A stretch of 64,000 nucleotides of DNA from Chitinophagaceae bacterium C216 (GCA_028485475.2 CP144143.1:2666001-2730000), one strand, 5' to 3'; shown: positions 35,580 to 45,754, counted from the first letter of the stretch. Program-made: numbers and translations. The notes: a model not told the origin generated them from the sequence alone.

Positions 35580-36707
35580 TTAATCTTCTGCTTTATTTTT
35601 CAATGCCATTAACAATGTATAGGCTCCTTTTTGGGCGATTTTTTTACCGCTTAAATGGTTTCCGTTGACAATCTCTATCCAGCCATCTCCAGAGGAACCG
35701 ATTTCTACTGCTGTCATTCTGAAACTGTTCTTTTCCAGCACTTCAAAGACATAATGTTTTCCTTCAAAAGTCACAACGCTTTCCTCCGGAAGTGCTAATG
35801 CTTTGATTTCGGGTATGGGAACTTCGGCATTCATATAAAGACCAGGAATAAGTTTTGCGTTGTTTTCCGTGAAATGGGCGTGAACCTCCACCGCCCGGTC
35901 TTGGGAAATATTTTTACCGATTAGAATGATTTCGCCTCCATATTTCTTCTCCGGATTGCTGTTGGTGTATGCCGTAAGCGATTGTCCGATGCTGATTTTA
36001 TCCCAATCTTTTTCAAATACTTTTAGGTTCAGGTGCAAATCTTTCGGATTTACCAGTTCAAACAACACATCCGATGGAGAAACGTATTTGCCTATATTCA
36101 CAAAAACCTGCGAAACGAAACCGTCAAAAGGTGCATACACAGATGCAGTACGTTTGATGTTGTTCACCGAAACATTGAAGGGATTGATATGGATTAACCA
36201 CAGTTTTTCTTCCAGTGCCTTTTGGCTGATGAGTAGCGTTTCATAATTGGCTTTTGCCTGCAAATACACTTTATCACTGCTTGCTTTACTCTGGTTCAAT
36301 TGCTTCTGGCGGTGGTATTCGGCTTCTGCATTTTGCAATTGAGCCTTTGCCGTCAGGTAATCCTGTTGCAGTTGGATGAACTGGTTGTCTTCCATTACAG
36401 CGATCACTTCACCTTTTCGGAAGTGCATTCCGGGTAGCAATTTCGTGGATTTTACATATCCGCCCAACGCACTGCTCACCGACACGAGGTTTTGTGGCGG
36501 TACGTCCACCGTCCCGTTCAGTTTCAGCGTTTTGGTAACGGTTCTTTCTTGTAATTCAACGGTCGTCAGCGAGAATGCTTTTAGCTGTTCGTCCGATAGT
36601 TTCAACACATTTTCGGTAGCTTCCGTAGTGTTTTCTTCTGTTGTATTTTCCTTATTTCCGCAACTCCATAACAGGAGCAAAACGAAAATTCCGACTATAT
36701 TTTTCAT
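35580..36707 (-). CDS. RND efflux periplasmic adaptor lipoprotein (CzcB/CusB-like)
   Basis: A 375-residue membrane fusion protein. The N-terminus has a lipobox (LLLLWSC, cysteine at residue 16), so it is anchored by lipid. A barrel-sandwich half (YVKSTKLLPGMHFRKGEVIA), an alpha-hairpin coiled coil (about 115-190), the second sandwich half (YAPFDGFVSQVFVNIGKYVS) and a beta-barrel follow. No Met- or His-rich tail is present, so the metal cannot be read. It joins the inner-membrane pump to the outer-membrane channel; here both of those are in one polypeptide encoded 9 bp upstream. Confidence 0.88.
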   Translation of the reverse strand: MKNIVGIFVLLLLWSCGNKENTTEENTTEATENVLKLSDEQLKAFSLTTVELQERTVTKTLKLNGTVDVPPQNLVSVSSALGGYVKSTKLLPGMHFRKGEVIAVMEDNQFIQLQQDYLTAKAQLQNAEAEYHRQKQLNQSKASSDKVYLQAKANYETLLISQKALEEKLWLIHINPFNVSVNNIKRTASVYAPFDGFVSQVFVNIGKYVSPSDVLFELVNPKDLHLNLKVFEKDWDKISIGQSLTAYTNSNPEKKYGGEIILIGKNISQDRAVEVHAHFTENNAKLIPGLYMNAEVPIPEIKALALPEESVVTFEGKHYVFEVLEKNSFRMTAVEIGSSGDGWIEIVNGNHLSGKKIAQKGAYTLLMALKNKAED

Positions 36708-36716
36708 TTGAATAAT

Positions 36717-39700
36717 TTATTTTGAAATGAGATATTGAAGATTGATGATTTGGAAATTGAGCTGCATCACGGCATCGTAATAATCACGTTGTATCTGTAT
36801 CGCCTGATTATTGAGCATCACCCAGTCTAAGTAATTGATTTCGCCATTGGCAAATTGTTCTTCTGCTGTTTTGAAAATCTGCTCGGCTGCCGGCAATTGT
36901 TTTTTCTTATACGTCCCGACGATGTCAAGCTGTGTCCGGTACTGTTGCAATGCTGCTTCATACCCGCTTTCCCATTCCGCTTTACGCAAAGCGAGTTCAT
37001 TTTCCGTGAAGAGAATACGCTGTTCCTCTGCTTTAATCTGTGATTTCTGTGCTTTGAAAAAAATAGGTATGCCTACACCCACCTGAAAGGAATTAAAGCG
37101 ATTGCTGTTCAAATCCCTGAAGCTCTGGTTGAAATAACCAACGGACAGATTGGGCAACAGCTTCGATTTTTCTAATCGAACCGATGCTTTTGCTTTTTCG
37201 ATTTCCTGTGCCGACAATAGCAAGACCGGATGTTGTGCGACATCTGCATTCGCATCAAAAAGTCCATCCATAACAACGATGTCGGAAGCCGATGGTTCAT
37301 AGCGGGTGTCAGCATTCAGCATCAGTTGAAACTGTATTTTTGCCAACTCAATTTCGTTTGCCAATGCTTTTAATTGTATAGCAATGTTTTCCCGTTGCAC
37401 TTCGGCAGCTGTTTTTTCAAGCAAATTGCTTTCTCCGTTTTCCATCCGCAGAGAAGCTTTTTCTAAAAACCCTTTATACATTTCATCGGTACGGTTCAGG
37501 ATTTTTTCCCGCTCACGCAAAACCAAAATCTTGTAAAACAGTTCACTTACAGTCTTACGGATGTCCAGTTTGTTCAGGTTCACCGAAATAACTGCCGAAT
37601 TCCATTCTTCGTTCAGTAGTTTCTTCTGGTTGCTGTACACAGTCGGAAAACTGAAAGATTGTGAAATCCCGAATTTATTATCGGAACTAGCACTGTTGAC
37701 CTGTCCGAATTCGCCCGTTACGGCAGCCTGTGGAATGTTGGCTCCGGTAGCCGTCCGCTTTTTATAATATTCGGCGAGCAAGCTTTGGCTTTTTGCCGAC
37801 AGGTTGTTTTCCGTAGCCATTTTTACCGCTTCTTCGAGTGTGATGCTTTGCGAAAATGCCGAACCACTTAAACCCAATAAAATAAGCAGTGTTGCACTTT
37901 TCCTGCCGAATGTCAGTTTGGGGAATTTCAGTTTTTCAAACAGTACAAATAAAGTGGGCAATACAAAAAGGGTCAGAAATGTTGCAAACAGTAAACCGCC
38001 GATTACCACCGTTGCCAACGGACGCTGCACTTCCGCTCCTGCACCGTTGCTCACCGCCATCGGGAAGAAACCGAGCGATGCCACGAATGCGGTCATCAGT
38101 ACCGGGCGAAGCCTTGTCTTGGTTCCCAGCAGTGCTATCTGGTACAGGTTTTTCTCTCCGGCTTGCTTCATCCGGTTAAACTCTGCGATAAGCACAATTC
38201 CATTGAGTACGGCTACCCCGAAAAGGGCAATGAAACCGATACCTGCACTGATGCTGAACGGCATTCCACGCAATGCCAACAAGAAAATTCCACCGATTGC
38301 AGACAGAGGAATGGCGGTATAGATCAACAAACTTTCCTTAACGGAACGAAAGGCGAAGTACAGCAGAATGAATATCAATACCAGCGAAACCGGAACGGCT
38401 ACCATCAATCGGTTCGTGGCTTCATTCAAGTTCTCAAAGGCTCCGCCGTAGGTTACGTAGTAGCCGGGCGAAAATGCCATCTGTTTATCGGCTTTGCCCT
38501 GCAATTCGTTGACGATGCTCTGTACATCACGTCCACGAACGTTGAAACCAACCACAATCCTCCTTTTGGCATCTTCCCGCTGGATCTGAGCAGGCCCTTC
38601 TATGATCTGTACATCGGCTACCTGATACAGTGGTATCTGATTGCCCTTGGGCGTGGGGATAAGTAGGTTGCGTATATCTTGCAGATTTTCACGTTGTGTT
38701 TCGTCCAGACGAACCATCAGGTCGAAACGCTTCTCGCCCTCATACACTTTACCTGTACTTTGTCCCGCAAAAGCAGTGTTCACGACTTTGTTGATGTTAG
38801 TTATATTCAGATTATATTGGGCAATATTTGCACGGTTGTATTTTATTACCACTTGTGGCATCCCTGTGATGGGTTCGATGTATAAGTCCTGAGCTCCTTC
38901 TACCGTTTTGATGATTTCGCCTAAGCGGGCTGCATAAGCCGACAGGCTGTCCAGATCTTCACCGAAAATTTTACAGACCACATCCTGCCTTGCTCCGGTC
39001 ATCAGTTCGTTAAAACGCATCTGCACAGGATATTGAAATCCGGTCGTAATTCCTGGAACTGCTTCAAGTGATTTGCCCATTTTTTCAGCCAGTTCTGGAA
39101 AGGTTTTGGCCGATTTCCATTCCTTTTTATCTTTCAGGATCACCATCAGGTCGCTCGCTTCCATCGGCATCGGGTCGGTGGGTACTTCACCGCTTCCTAT
39201 TTTGGTCACGACCTTTTCTACTTCGGGATAATCCCTGATGAGGATATGGGCTGCTTTCTGGGTGTATTCAACCGTTGTTTTCAGATTACTTCCCGTCAAT
39301 ACACGGGTATCTACCGCAAAATCGCCTTCTTCCAATGCCGGAATAAATTCGCCTCCCAAGCGGGACAAAATAAGCACCGCAACGATGAACAGGGAAACCA
39401 CCACACCAATAACGATTTTCGGGAAATGCAGCACCTTAGCGAGTGCTTTGTGATGAATGTTCTCCAACTTTTGCATAATCCGGTCAGAAAAATTGGGTTT
39501 GTGCTTGATTTTTTTGCTCAACACCAATGAACTCATCATCGGAATATAGGTCAGTGAAAGGATGAATGCGCCAATCAAGGCAAAAGCAACAGTCTGTGCC
39601 ATCGGCTTGAACATTTTTCCCTCGATGCCTTCGAGTGTGAAAATCGGTAAGTACACGATCAGAATAATGAGCTGTCCGAAGACGGCACTATTGACCATTT

Positions 39701-41036
39701 TGGTAGCCGAACTGCTAACCTGATGGTTCATTTCGTCCTGCGAAATGCGATTGGCAACTGCAAATTTCTTTCCGTGCAACTGGTGCAGCACAGCTTCGAC
39801 TATGATGACCGCTCCGTCCACAATCAATCCGAAATCCAATGCTCCCAAGCTCATCAGGTTACCGCTCACGCCAAACAAATTCATCATAATGATGGCAAAC
39901 AGCATTGACAGCGGTATCACAGAGGCAACCAGAAATCCGGCTCTGAAATTTCCGAGGAACAGGACCAGTACAAAGACCACGATCAAGGCTCCTTCTGCAA
40001 GGTTGGTCTCAATGGTGCTGATGGCATTGTTGACCATCTTGGTACGGTCGAGAAAAGGTTCAATGACTACACCTTTGGGCAATGTTTTCTGGATAACGGC
40101 AATGCGTTCTTTCACATTTTTGATAACTTCGGCACTATTGGCTCCCTTGAGCATCATCACCACCGCACCGGAAACTTCGCCCTGGTCATTGTAGGTCATA
40201 GCTCCATAGCGTGTGGCATAGCCCGTTTTCACTTCGGCAACATCTTTCAACAATACAGGAATACCATCCTGCGTAGCCGTGACCGAAATGTTTTCGATAT
40301 CTTCTATATTGCCTATCAGTCCTTCACTACGGATATAAAGCACGGTAGGGCCTTTTTCGATATAAGCACCTCCAGTATTCTGGTTGTTATTTTCCAATGC
40401 CGTGAATACGTCACTGATGCTGAGGTTCAGCGATTGCAGTTTGTTGGAATTGACCGCAATTTCATATTGTTTCAGCTTACCTCCGAAGCTGCTGACTTCG
40501 GCAACACCTTTTACACCTAATAGTTGTCGCCTTACGATCCAGTCCTGAATGGTACGCAGTTCGGTGGCATCAAATTGGTTTTCGTACCCTTTTTCGGGTC
40601 TTACCACGTATTGGTAAATCTCTCCCAATCCAGTGGAAATAGGCCCCAGTTCGGGCGTACCTACACCATCCGGAATTTCATTCTGAACGGTTTGTAATCT
40701 CTCAGCAACCTGCTGTCTTGCCCAATACACATCGGTATTGTCATCAAAGACAATGGTTACCAACGATAATCCAAAGCGGGAAAAACTCCGTATTTCGGTA
40801 ATACCGTTGATATTGCTGTTTGCCTGTTCGATAGGGAAAGTAACCAGACGTTCGATATCGGTCGCTCCCAAGGAAGGTGCTACGGTAATGACCTGCACCT
40901 GATTGTTGGTAATATCAGGTTGTGCGTCAATCGGCAATTTGGTGACTTCGTATAAGCCCAAGCCGATAAGGGCTATGGTAAAAAGCCCGATGATGAGTTT
41001 ATTCCGAATGGAAAACTCAATTATTTTATCTAACAT
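36717..41036 (-). CDS. CzcA/CusA-type RND metal efflux pump fused to a TolC-like outer-membrane factor
   Basis: 1,439 residues. Residues 1 to about 1,040 are a heavy-metal RND pump: FSIRNKLIIGLF at the start, IDAQPDITNNQVQVITVAPS, LGALDFGLIVDGAVIIVEAV (helix 4 with the acidic relay residue) and IALFGVAVLNGIVLIAEFNR. Residues about 1,065-1,439 are a TolC/CzcC channel protomer (SITLEEAVKMATENNLSA and long coiled-coil helices). Between them lies a signal-peptide-like segment, RKSATLLILLGLSGSAFSQ (about 1,043-1,063). A pump-channel fusion cannot stay one chain across two membranes easily, so cleavage at FSQ is plausible. A small exported protein gene precedes it in the operon. Confidence 0.88.
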   Translation of the reverse strand: MLDKIIEFSIRNKLIIGLFTIALIGLGLYEVTKLPIDAQPDITNNQVQVITVAPSLGATDIERLVTFPIEQANSNINGITEIRSFSRFGLSLVTIVFDDNTDVYWARQQVAERLQTVQNEIPDGVGTPELGPISTGLGEIYQYVVRPEKGYENQFDATELRTIQDWIVRRQLLGVKGVAEVSSFGGKLKQYEIAVNSNKLQSLNLSISDVFTALENNNQNTGGAYIEKGPTVLYIRSEGLIGNIEDIENISVTATQDGIPVLLKDVAEVKTGYATRYGAMTYNDQGEVSGAVVMMLKGANSAEVIKNVKERIAVIQKTLPKGVVIEPFLDRTKMVNNAISTIETNLAEGALIVVFVLVLFLGNFRAGFLVASVIPLSMLFAIIMMNLFGVSGNLMSLGALDFGLIVDGAVIIVEAVLHQLHGKKFAVANRISQDEMNHQVSSSATKMVNSAVFGQLIILIVYLPIFTLEGIEGKMFKPMAQTVAFALIGAFILSLTYIPMMSSLVLSKKIKHKPNFSDRIMQKLENIHHKALAKVLHFPKIVIGVVVSLFIVAVLILSRLGGEFIPALEEGDFAVDTRVLTGSNLKTTVEYTQKAAHILIRDYPEVEKVVTKIGSGEVPTDPMPMEASDLMVILKDKKEWKSAKTFPELAEKMGKSLEAVPGITTGFQYPVQMRFNELMTGARQDVVCKIFGEDLDSLSAYAARLGEIIKTVEGAQDLYIEPITGMPQVVIKYNRANIAQYNLNITNINKVVNTAFAGQSTGKVYEGEKRFDLMVRLDETQRENLQDIRNLLIPTPKGNQIPLYQVADVQIIEGPAQIQREDAKRRIVVGFNVRGRDVQSIVNELQGKADKQMAFSPGYYVTYGGAFENLNEATNRLMVAVPVSLVLIFILLYFAFRSVKESLLIYTAIPLSAIGGIFLLALRGMPFSISAGIGFIALFGVAVLNGIVLIAEFNRMKQAGEKNLYQIALLGTKTRLRPVLMTAFVASLGFFPMAVSNGAGAEVQRPLATVVIGGLLFATFLTLFVLPTLFVLFEKLKFPKLTFGRKSATLLILLGLSGSAFSQSITLEEAVKMATENNLSAKSQSLLAEYYKKRTATGANIPQAAVTGEFGQVNSASSDNKFGISQSFSFPTVYSNQKKLLNEEWNSAVISVNLNKLDIRKTVSELFYKILVLREREKILNRTDEMYKGFLEKASLRMENGESNLLEKTAAEVQRENIAIQLKALANEIELAKIQFQLMLNADTRYEPSASDIVVMDGLFDANADVAQHPVLLLSAQEIEKAKASVRLEKSKLLPNLSVGYFNQSFRDLNSNRFNSFQVGVGIPIFFKAQKSQIKAEEQRILFTENELALRKAEWESGYEAALQQYRTQLDIVGTYKKKQLPAAEQIFKTAEEQFANGEINYLDWVMLNNQAIQIQRDYYDAVMQLNFQIINLQYLISK

Positions 41037-41225
41037 AAATTTGTACTACTGTTAATGATGAATGGAATACGGGATTTGCAGGCATACACTATTGGTGTAA
41101 AGCCCGAAAAACGCAGATGATTAATTAGGTACAGGCTTATGTTGCGGAAATATACGTTCCGTATAAACACACAGACACGACATCCGCAAAAAGCGAATTC
41201 AATTAAAACATCTGTCCAAGAAAAA

Positions 41226-41621
41226 TTAACAGGATTTTGGCGGTTGCCAGATAGCAGAAAGATAGTTATTGTCTGAGAATGCATCGTCCAAAGGCAAAGC
41301 TTTGGGTTCTTTACCCACAAGTTTTCTCGTTTCTATTTCAAAACTAAAAGGAGGGGTAAGTACAAAACTGACACTCAAAACATCGGTATGGACGATAAAC
41401 GGTAGTTGTTGGTCATGCTCGTAATCCTCATCGTGTGGATGATTTTCGAGGTGGTTGCCTTCGTAATGAAGTGCGAGAAACTCCATCACAGTTATTTGGG
41501 GATTTTTCTCTTTGTGCTCGAAATAATGTTCTACCAGCATAGGAAATTTCAACAGCTGACCTAACTCAGTCGTTGAAATAAGATACACGGACAGAAACAA
41601 TATAGCGAGTACTCTCCTCAT
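41226..41621 (-). CDS. Small exported protein at the head of the efflux operon
   Basis: A 131-residue protein with a hydrophobic start (RRVLAILFLSVYLISTTELG) and an acidic/histidine-rich middle (HYEGNHLENHPHDEDYEHDQ). I do not recognise a named family; similar His-rich small proteins occur before czc/cus genes in Bacteroidota. The histidines could bind a metal in the periplasm. It lies 189 bp before the pump gene on the same strand and is probably the first gene of the operon. Confidence 0.65.
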   Translation of the reverse strand: MRRVLAILFLSVYLISTTELGQLLKFPMLVEHYFEHKEKNPQITVMEFLALHYEGNHLENHPHDEDYEHDQQLPFIVHTDVLSVSFVLTPPFSFEIETRKLVGKEPKALPLDDAFSDNNYLSAIWQPPKSC

Positions 41622-41726
41622 ACAGCAAAGTTAGTAAAAAAGAGCATTCCGTTTTTTAAGTTGTTGTAATTTAAAACCTTTCAAAATTAAGACATCAAGG
41701 AATTTAGATTATTTTAAACATTTCTT

Positions 41727-43727
41727 CTACCCTTGCTGTACCAAATGCTGTAAATTAGGGTCATTTTTGATGCGTTCTATTTCACTCTCAACAATATGCA
41801 CAATGTCGGATTTTATACGTTTATAGTTGCTTTCGATTTCCTGTTTCATATTATCAACTCCGTTTTCATCAACAAAGGATAAAATCTGCGGTATCTTTTG
41901 ATATGCTTTGGTTTCGGCAGCAACCTTTTCATTATCTACTACAATTTCTGCGTGAAAAATCTTTTGCTCGATACGTTCGTCAAAGTTATCTGATACAGAG
42001 CCTACAAACATACCCTGTGTAAGCGTTGAAATTTTCGATGCAGGAATAAGGCTGTCTAACTGCGTGGAAATAGAAGTAGATTTATCATTACGGTTTATCG
42101 TCATACTCTGGCGTTTCTGCAATACTTTTCCGAAGCGTTCTGACAAGCTCTTTGCTGTTTCGCCAACTACCTGACCACTGAAAATGTTACCGACAGTATT
42201 TTGAATTACCTTACTCTCTTTGTCCCCATAATCACGGATCAATTGCGAATAATCCTGGAAGCCTAAGCAAACAGCCACCTTATTACTTCTCGCAGTCGCG
42301 ATAAGGTTATCCAGTCCCCTAAAGTAAATTGTGGGCAGCTCATCTATGATAACAGAACTCTTTAACTGTCCTTTTTTATTGATGAGTTTTACAATTCTTG
42401 AATTGTACAAACCCAACGCTGCGGAATAGATATTTTGGCGGTCGGGGTTGTTACCTACACAAAGTATCTTAGGCTCTTTCGGATTATTAATATCGAGTGT
42501 GAAATCGTTACCGGTCATTACCCAATAGAGTTGCGGGCTAATCATTCTTGATAATGGAATTTTTGCGGATGCAATTTGTCCCTGTAACTGGTCTTGTGCT
42601 CCGCCTTGCCAGGCATCCATAAAGGGCGACAAATAATTTTCCAGATCTGGATATGAGGTTAAAATGGTGAATACGTCCGAATACTTTTTGTTCAGCAATT
42701 CAATGGCGTGCGGGAATGTGCAATACTTGCCGTCTTCATAGATTTTCAGATACCAGATAATGGCTGCAAGCAAGATAATTGGACTTTCCACGAAGAAATC
42801 CCCTTGTTTCTGTATCCACGACCTGTTCAAATTAAGCATGATGGTATAGGCCGCTTCATAGGCGTCAGAGATGTCCGTCATGAAATCAGGATTAAGCGGA
42901 TTGCAACGGTGGCTCTTGCGTGGATCGTCGAAGTTTATCACGTAAAACTTCGGCTGAATTTTGTACTTGTCTCGATGCTTCAGCAAATGATTGTAGGCAA
43001 TGGTGGAAAGGTCATCGAACTTGAAATCGTAGATATACATTGAAAATCCCTTTTCAATCTGCTGTTTGATGTAGCTGTTTACAATGGCATAAGATTTACC
43101 TGACCCAGGGGTTCCCAACACAATCGTTGCCCTAAAGGGATTGACCACGTTAATCCAACCGTCATTCCATTTGTTCTTGTAATAAAACTTCGTTGGTAGA
43201 TTGACGGAATACTCGTTTTGCATCAATCGGGTTTCCTGCTGAAAACTTTCATTCTCGTTGTTGAATACATCGTCCATTAAATTGTTGCGGAGCAAACGGC
43301 TCATCCATACGCCAGCCATCAGCAAAGCGATATAACCTAATGAAATGGTTAAGATATACAAGAATGTACCGATTACCGGAGGTAACTTTAACAAGGGAGT
43401 ATTCAGAAAGAACAACACAAAACCAACGGCTAATGCGATATAGATTTTAGTCCACGTTATCTTCTCATTCTTTACGCCTTTCGTACCTAAGCAACTCAAA
43501 GCCAACAAAACCAAAGCGAATGCTTTGGTATATAAGGTATGCGAGAACAGCCCTGCCGTTCGCTGAAAATTCCCTAATATTTTGTTGATTACTTCTAACG
43601 TCCAACCACGCTCTAAAAAGAAACCGTAGCAAAACCAATAAAGGTGCATCAGTACCAATAAAATACTCACTGCTCTCATAAATGCCATAATCTTGGCAAG
43701 CCCTCTTAAATCGTCTTCTCCCTGCAT
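41727..43727 (-). CDS. mobC: MobC, type IV coupling protein (TraG/VirD4 family)
   Basis: A 666-residue protein with four N-terminal membrane helices (about 20-150) and a cytoplasmic ATPase domain. The Walker A is VLGTPGSGKSYAIVN (about residues 200-214), and SSVIIDELPTIYFRG is the Walker B. It docks the relaxase-DNA complex to the type IV secretion channel at the inner membrane. It follows mobA and mobB on the minus strand with its own 102-bp gap, in which the element-wide 20-bp repeats occur. Confidence 0.9.
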   Translation of the reverse strand: MQGEDDLRGLAKIMAFMRAVSILLVLMHLYWFCYGFFLERGWTLEVINKILGNFQRTAGLFSHTLYTKAFALVLLALSCLGTKGVKNEKITWTKIYIALAVGFVLFFLNTPLLKLPPVIGTFLYILTISLGYIALLMAGVWMSRLLRNNLMDDVFNNENESFQQETRLMQNEYSVNLPTKFYYKNKWNDGWINVVNPFRATIVLGTPGSGKSYAIVNSYIKQQIEKGFSMYIYDFKFDDLSTIAYNHLLKHRDKYKIQPKFYVINFDDPRKSHRCNPLNPDFMTDISDAYEAAYTIMLNLNRSWIQKQGDFFVESPIILLAAIIWYLKIYEDGKYCTFPHAIELLNKKYSDVFTILTSYPDLENYLSPFMDAWQGGAQDQLQGQIASAKIPLSRMISPQLYWVMTGNDFTLDINNPKEPKILCVGNNPDRQNIYSAALGLYNSRIVKLINKKGQLKSSVIIDELPTIYFRGLDNLIATARSNKVAVCLGFQDYSQLIRDYGDKESKVIQNTVGNIFSGQVVGETAKSLSERFGKVLQKRQSMTINRNDKSTSISTQLDSLIPASKISTLTQGMFVGSVSDNFDERIEQKIFHAEIVVDNEKVAAETKAYQKIPQILSFVDENGVDNMKQEIESNYKRIKSDIVHIVESEIERIKNDPNLQHLVQQG

Positions 43728-43790
43728 TATTTTTCAGTTTTAATGTTCGGGCGTGAATTTATGGGCTGTATAGCGTGGCTATAAGAATAT

Positions 43791-43826
43791 GGCACTCAAT
43801 GGCGGTGCGTGGCGGTGTTTGGCTAA
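43791..43826 (-). promoter_or_regulatory. Element-wide 20-bp tandem repeat before mobC
   Basis: On the minus strand TTAGCCAAACACCGCC (43826-43811) and ACCGCCATTGAGTGCC (43806-43791) are 20 bp apart and lie 64-100 bp before the mobC ATG. They are read in the sense direction, as at the other sites. The distal copy overlaps the last codon of mobB (stop at 43830) only marginally or not at all. Confidence 0.5.
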
Positions 43827-43829
43827 ATA

Positions 43830-45122
43830 CTACTGCTGACCTCTTTTGCGTTTCCGCTTTTTCTTCATCTTGTTAGCAAAGTCCTGCTCCTCATAATCCT
43901 CGCCCTGTGCTTCAGGAATAAAAAAACCGCCAAAGGCTTCAATCAGACCGTCGTCTTTCTTATTGGTATTATCAAATTCAAACATTGGGTGCGGTTTTTC
44001 GGCTGGTAAATCTCCCTTGTCCTGTGAACGGGATATTTTTTCTTTTGGCTTGTCAGGCTCTTTGATGTCGGGCTTGATGTTATTGTTCCAATAATCATTA
44101 AAAACATTTGCGGAAAGCTCCTTGCCTAAACGTGAACCGTTCCAAACGGTTTTGGAATTGTGGTCGATGAACGTCATACCGTAAATACGTCCGGTGTCGT
44201 TCCTCCGTACCACTACATTAATACCTTGCTCGCCCAACTGTTTTTTAAAGCTCAATTCATCAGCCGTAGATTGCAGGGCAATGGTAACGGCTGCTTTTAA
44301 AGTCGGTTTGGTAGGGTGGTTTTTTAACTTTGTATCGCATATCTCGATATGCGATTTCAATGCCGGAAGCCCTGCGTTTTTCCCGAACAGAGAAGCCTTG
44401 AACGGGTGTCCGGCTTTTTCGCCCTGTTCATTCAACGGAATATATAATAATCCCTCACGGTGCTGTCCTTGCAATTCGCCCTCCACTTTCTCTGTCGTAA
44501 TATTGAACAGGGATAGCAAAGCATTGTATTCTCCCAAAGTCTGAAATTGATAATAGTTAGGTAAATGCCGAACTACGGAAGCAATCTGACTTTTTACGTC
44601 GCCTGCTTTATAATCCACAGGCTTAAAAATCTTATCGCTCTGCTGACGTTCCTTGTCCGTAGCTGGTATTAAATGGTGTTGCTTTTCGAGTTCACGGCAA
44701 ATATTCATCGACCGCATTTTTTCAAACTTGTCAGAGATTTTTTTACCGTTCTCGTCCACGCAGACCGATACGATATGAATATGGGAACGGTCAATGTCCG
44801 TATGTTTGAATACCACAAAAGGCTGTTCGCCGTAGCCCATTTCTCGCATATACTGCTGTGCCATTTCCCGATATTTATCATCGCTGACGTTATCTTTCGG
44901 GTCGGGATTGAGCGAAATATGCAACGTATGTTTTTGGGTATTGAGATTTGCCAACAGATAAGGTGCAAAAGATTGTGCTAATTGTGCAACGGAATATTGC
45001 CCGTCTGACGTTTCAATTATCTTGTTGGCAAACAGGATTTGCCCGTTTTCCTTTTCCACTTTCAGATTATTATACGCCAATGCTCCGTATAAATTTTCAC
45101 TTCTTCCGATTTTTGCAATCAT
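43830..45122 (-). CDS. mobB: MobB relaxase (MOBP-like)
   Basis: A 430-residue relaxase/mobilization nuclease. The catalytic region has IGRSENLYGALAYN near the start and the metal-binding three-His motif HTDIDRSHIHIVSVCVD (about residues 107-123), with an HTLHISLNPDP strand before it. It nicks oriT and stays bound to the 5' end. A charged C-terminal tail (about 360-430) follows. It begins 3 bp after mobA, so the two form one operon pointing away from the oriT candidate. Confidence 0.9.
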   Translation of the reverse strand: MIAKIGRSENLYGALAYNNLKVEKENGQILFANKIIETSDGQYSVAQLAQSFAPYLLANLNTQKHTLHISLNPDPKDNVSDDKYREMAQQYMREMGYGEQPFVVFKHTDIDRSHIHIVSVCVDENGKKISDKFEKMRSMNICRELEKQHHLIPATDKERQQSDKIFKPVDYKAGDVKSQIASVVRHLPNYYQFQTLGEYNALLSLFNITTEKVEGELQGQHREGLLYIPLNEQGEKAGHPFKASLFGKNAGLPALKSHIEICDTKLKNHPTKPTLKAAVTIALQSTADELSFKKQLGEQGINVVVRRNDTGRIYGMTFIDHNSKTVWNGSRLGKELSANVFNDYWNNNIKPDIKEPDKPKEKISRSQDKGDLPAEKPHPMFEFDNTNKKDDGLIEAFGGFFIPEAQGEDYEEQDFANKMKKKRKRKRGQQ

Positions 45123-45124
45123 TA

Positions 45125-45565
45125 TTAAGGCTGTTTTTTGAGGTATTTTTTATCAAATTCCTCCGTTATCTGTACCACTTCTTTGAACAATCCGACCATT
45201 TCTGCCGTCTGCTTTTCCAATTTATACAAGTAAGCCGCTGCCTTTTTCTCCGAAAAATTCTTGTACAACAACTTTACAATCTGATTATAATTTACCCCAA
45301 TAGAGCGAAATTGGCTGTGAAACGAAGTCAATCGCATATAAAAATCAACCGTTCCTTTGTCAATGTGTACAGATTTTATCGTCTTGTCGAAGATGCAGGA
45401 CGTAATAAAATGTGCCTTTACCTGCATACCCGATTGGTCAAACAGGGCAAGAAAACGGGCGTGTTCTTCCTCGTTAAAAGAAATCGTGTACCGAATTTTC
45501 GCAGGGTCGTTTTTTAGCGGACGACCTGTCTTTTTTAACTGCTTTTTGCTGTTCTCGTTCATCAC
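45125..45565 (-). CDS. mobA: MobA relaxosome accessory protein
   Basis: A 146-residue basic protein. The N-terminal KKTGRPLKNDPAKIRYTISF is a ribbon-helix-helix-type start, and RSIGVNYNQIVKLLYKNFS is the conserved region of the MobC/MbeC-type relaxosome family. It binds oriT and helps the relaxase cut. It is the first gene of the leftward mob operon, directly beside the hairpin-rich region at 45600-45760. Confidence 0.88.
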   Translation of the reverse strand: MMNENSKKQLKKTGRPLKNDPAKIRYTISFNEEEHARFLALFDQSGMQVKAHFITSCIFDKTIKSVHIDKGTVDFYMRLTSFHSQFRSIGVNYNQIVKLLYKNFSEKKAAAYLYKLEKQTAEMVGLFKEVVQITEEFDKKYLKKQP

Positions 45566-45657
45566 TAATCCATTTTTAACCGAGCTTTGGCGAGCTCATC
45601 TTTAGATAATTCATACAAAAACGCCGACTTCGGAGGACGTTTTCTGCTCCCTGCAAG

Positions 45658-45754
45658 GGCAAGTTGTTTTGAGCATCGGAAATCTTTTCGAGATGCTCAA
45701 AACACAACTTGCCGTGTTCCGGTGAACACAAAAATCCGCACTTCGTGACGGATT
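45658..45754. other. Candidate origin of transfer (oriT)
   Basis: A 20/22-nt imperfect inverted repeat (45658-45677 and 45692-45713, two extra bases in the right arm) is followed by two smaller perfect dyads. The position next to mobA/mobB and the hairpin beside a relaxosome gene support oriT. The nic site cannot be located from sequence alone. Confidence 0.5.

Noticed and set aside
41030-41320. 96-residue minus-strand frame before the RND pump
   Set aside because: It overlaps the end of the better supported small exported protein in another frame and runs into the pump start; composition is not protein-like.
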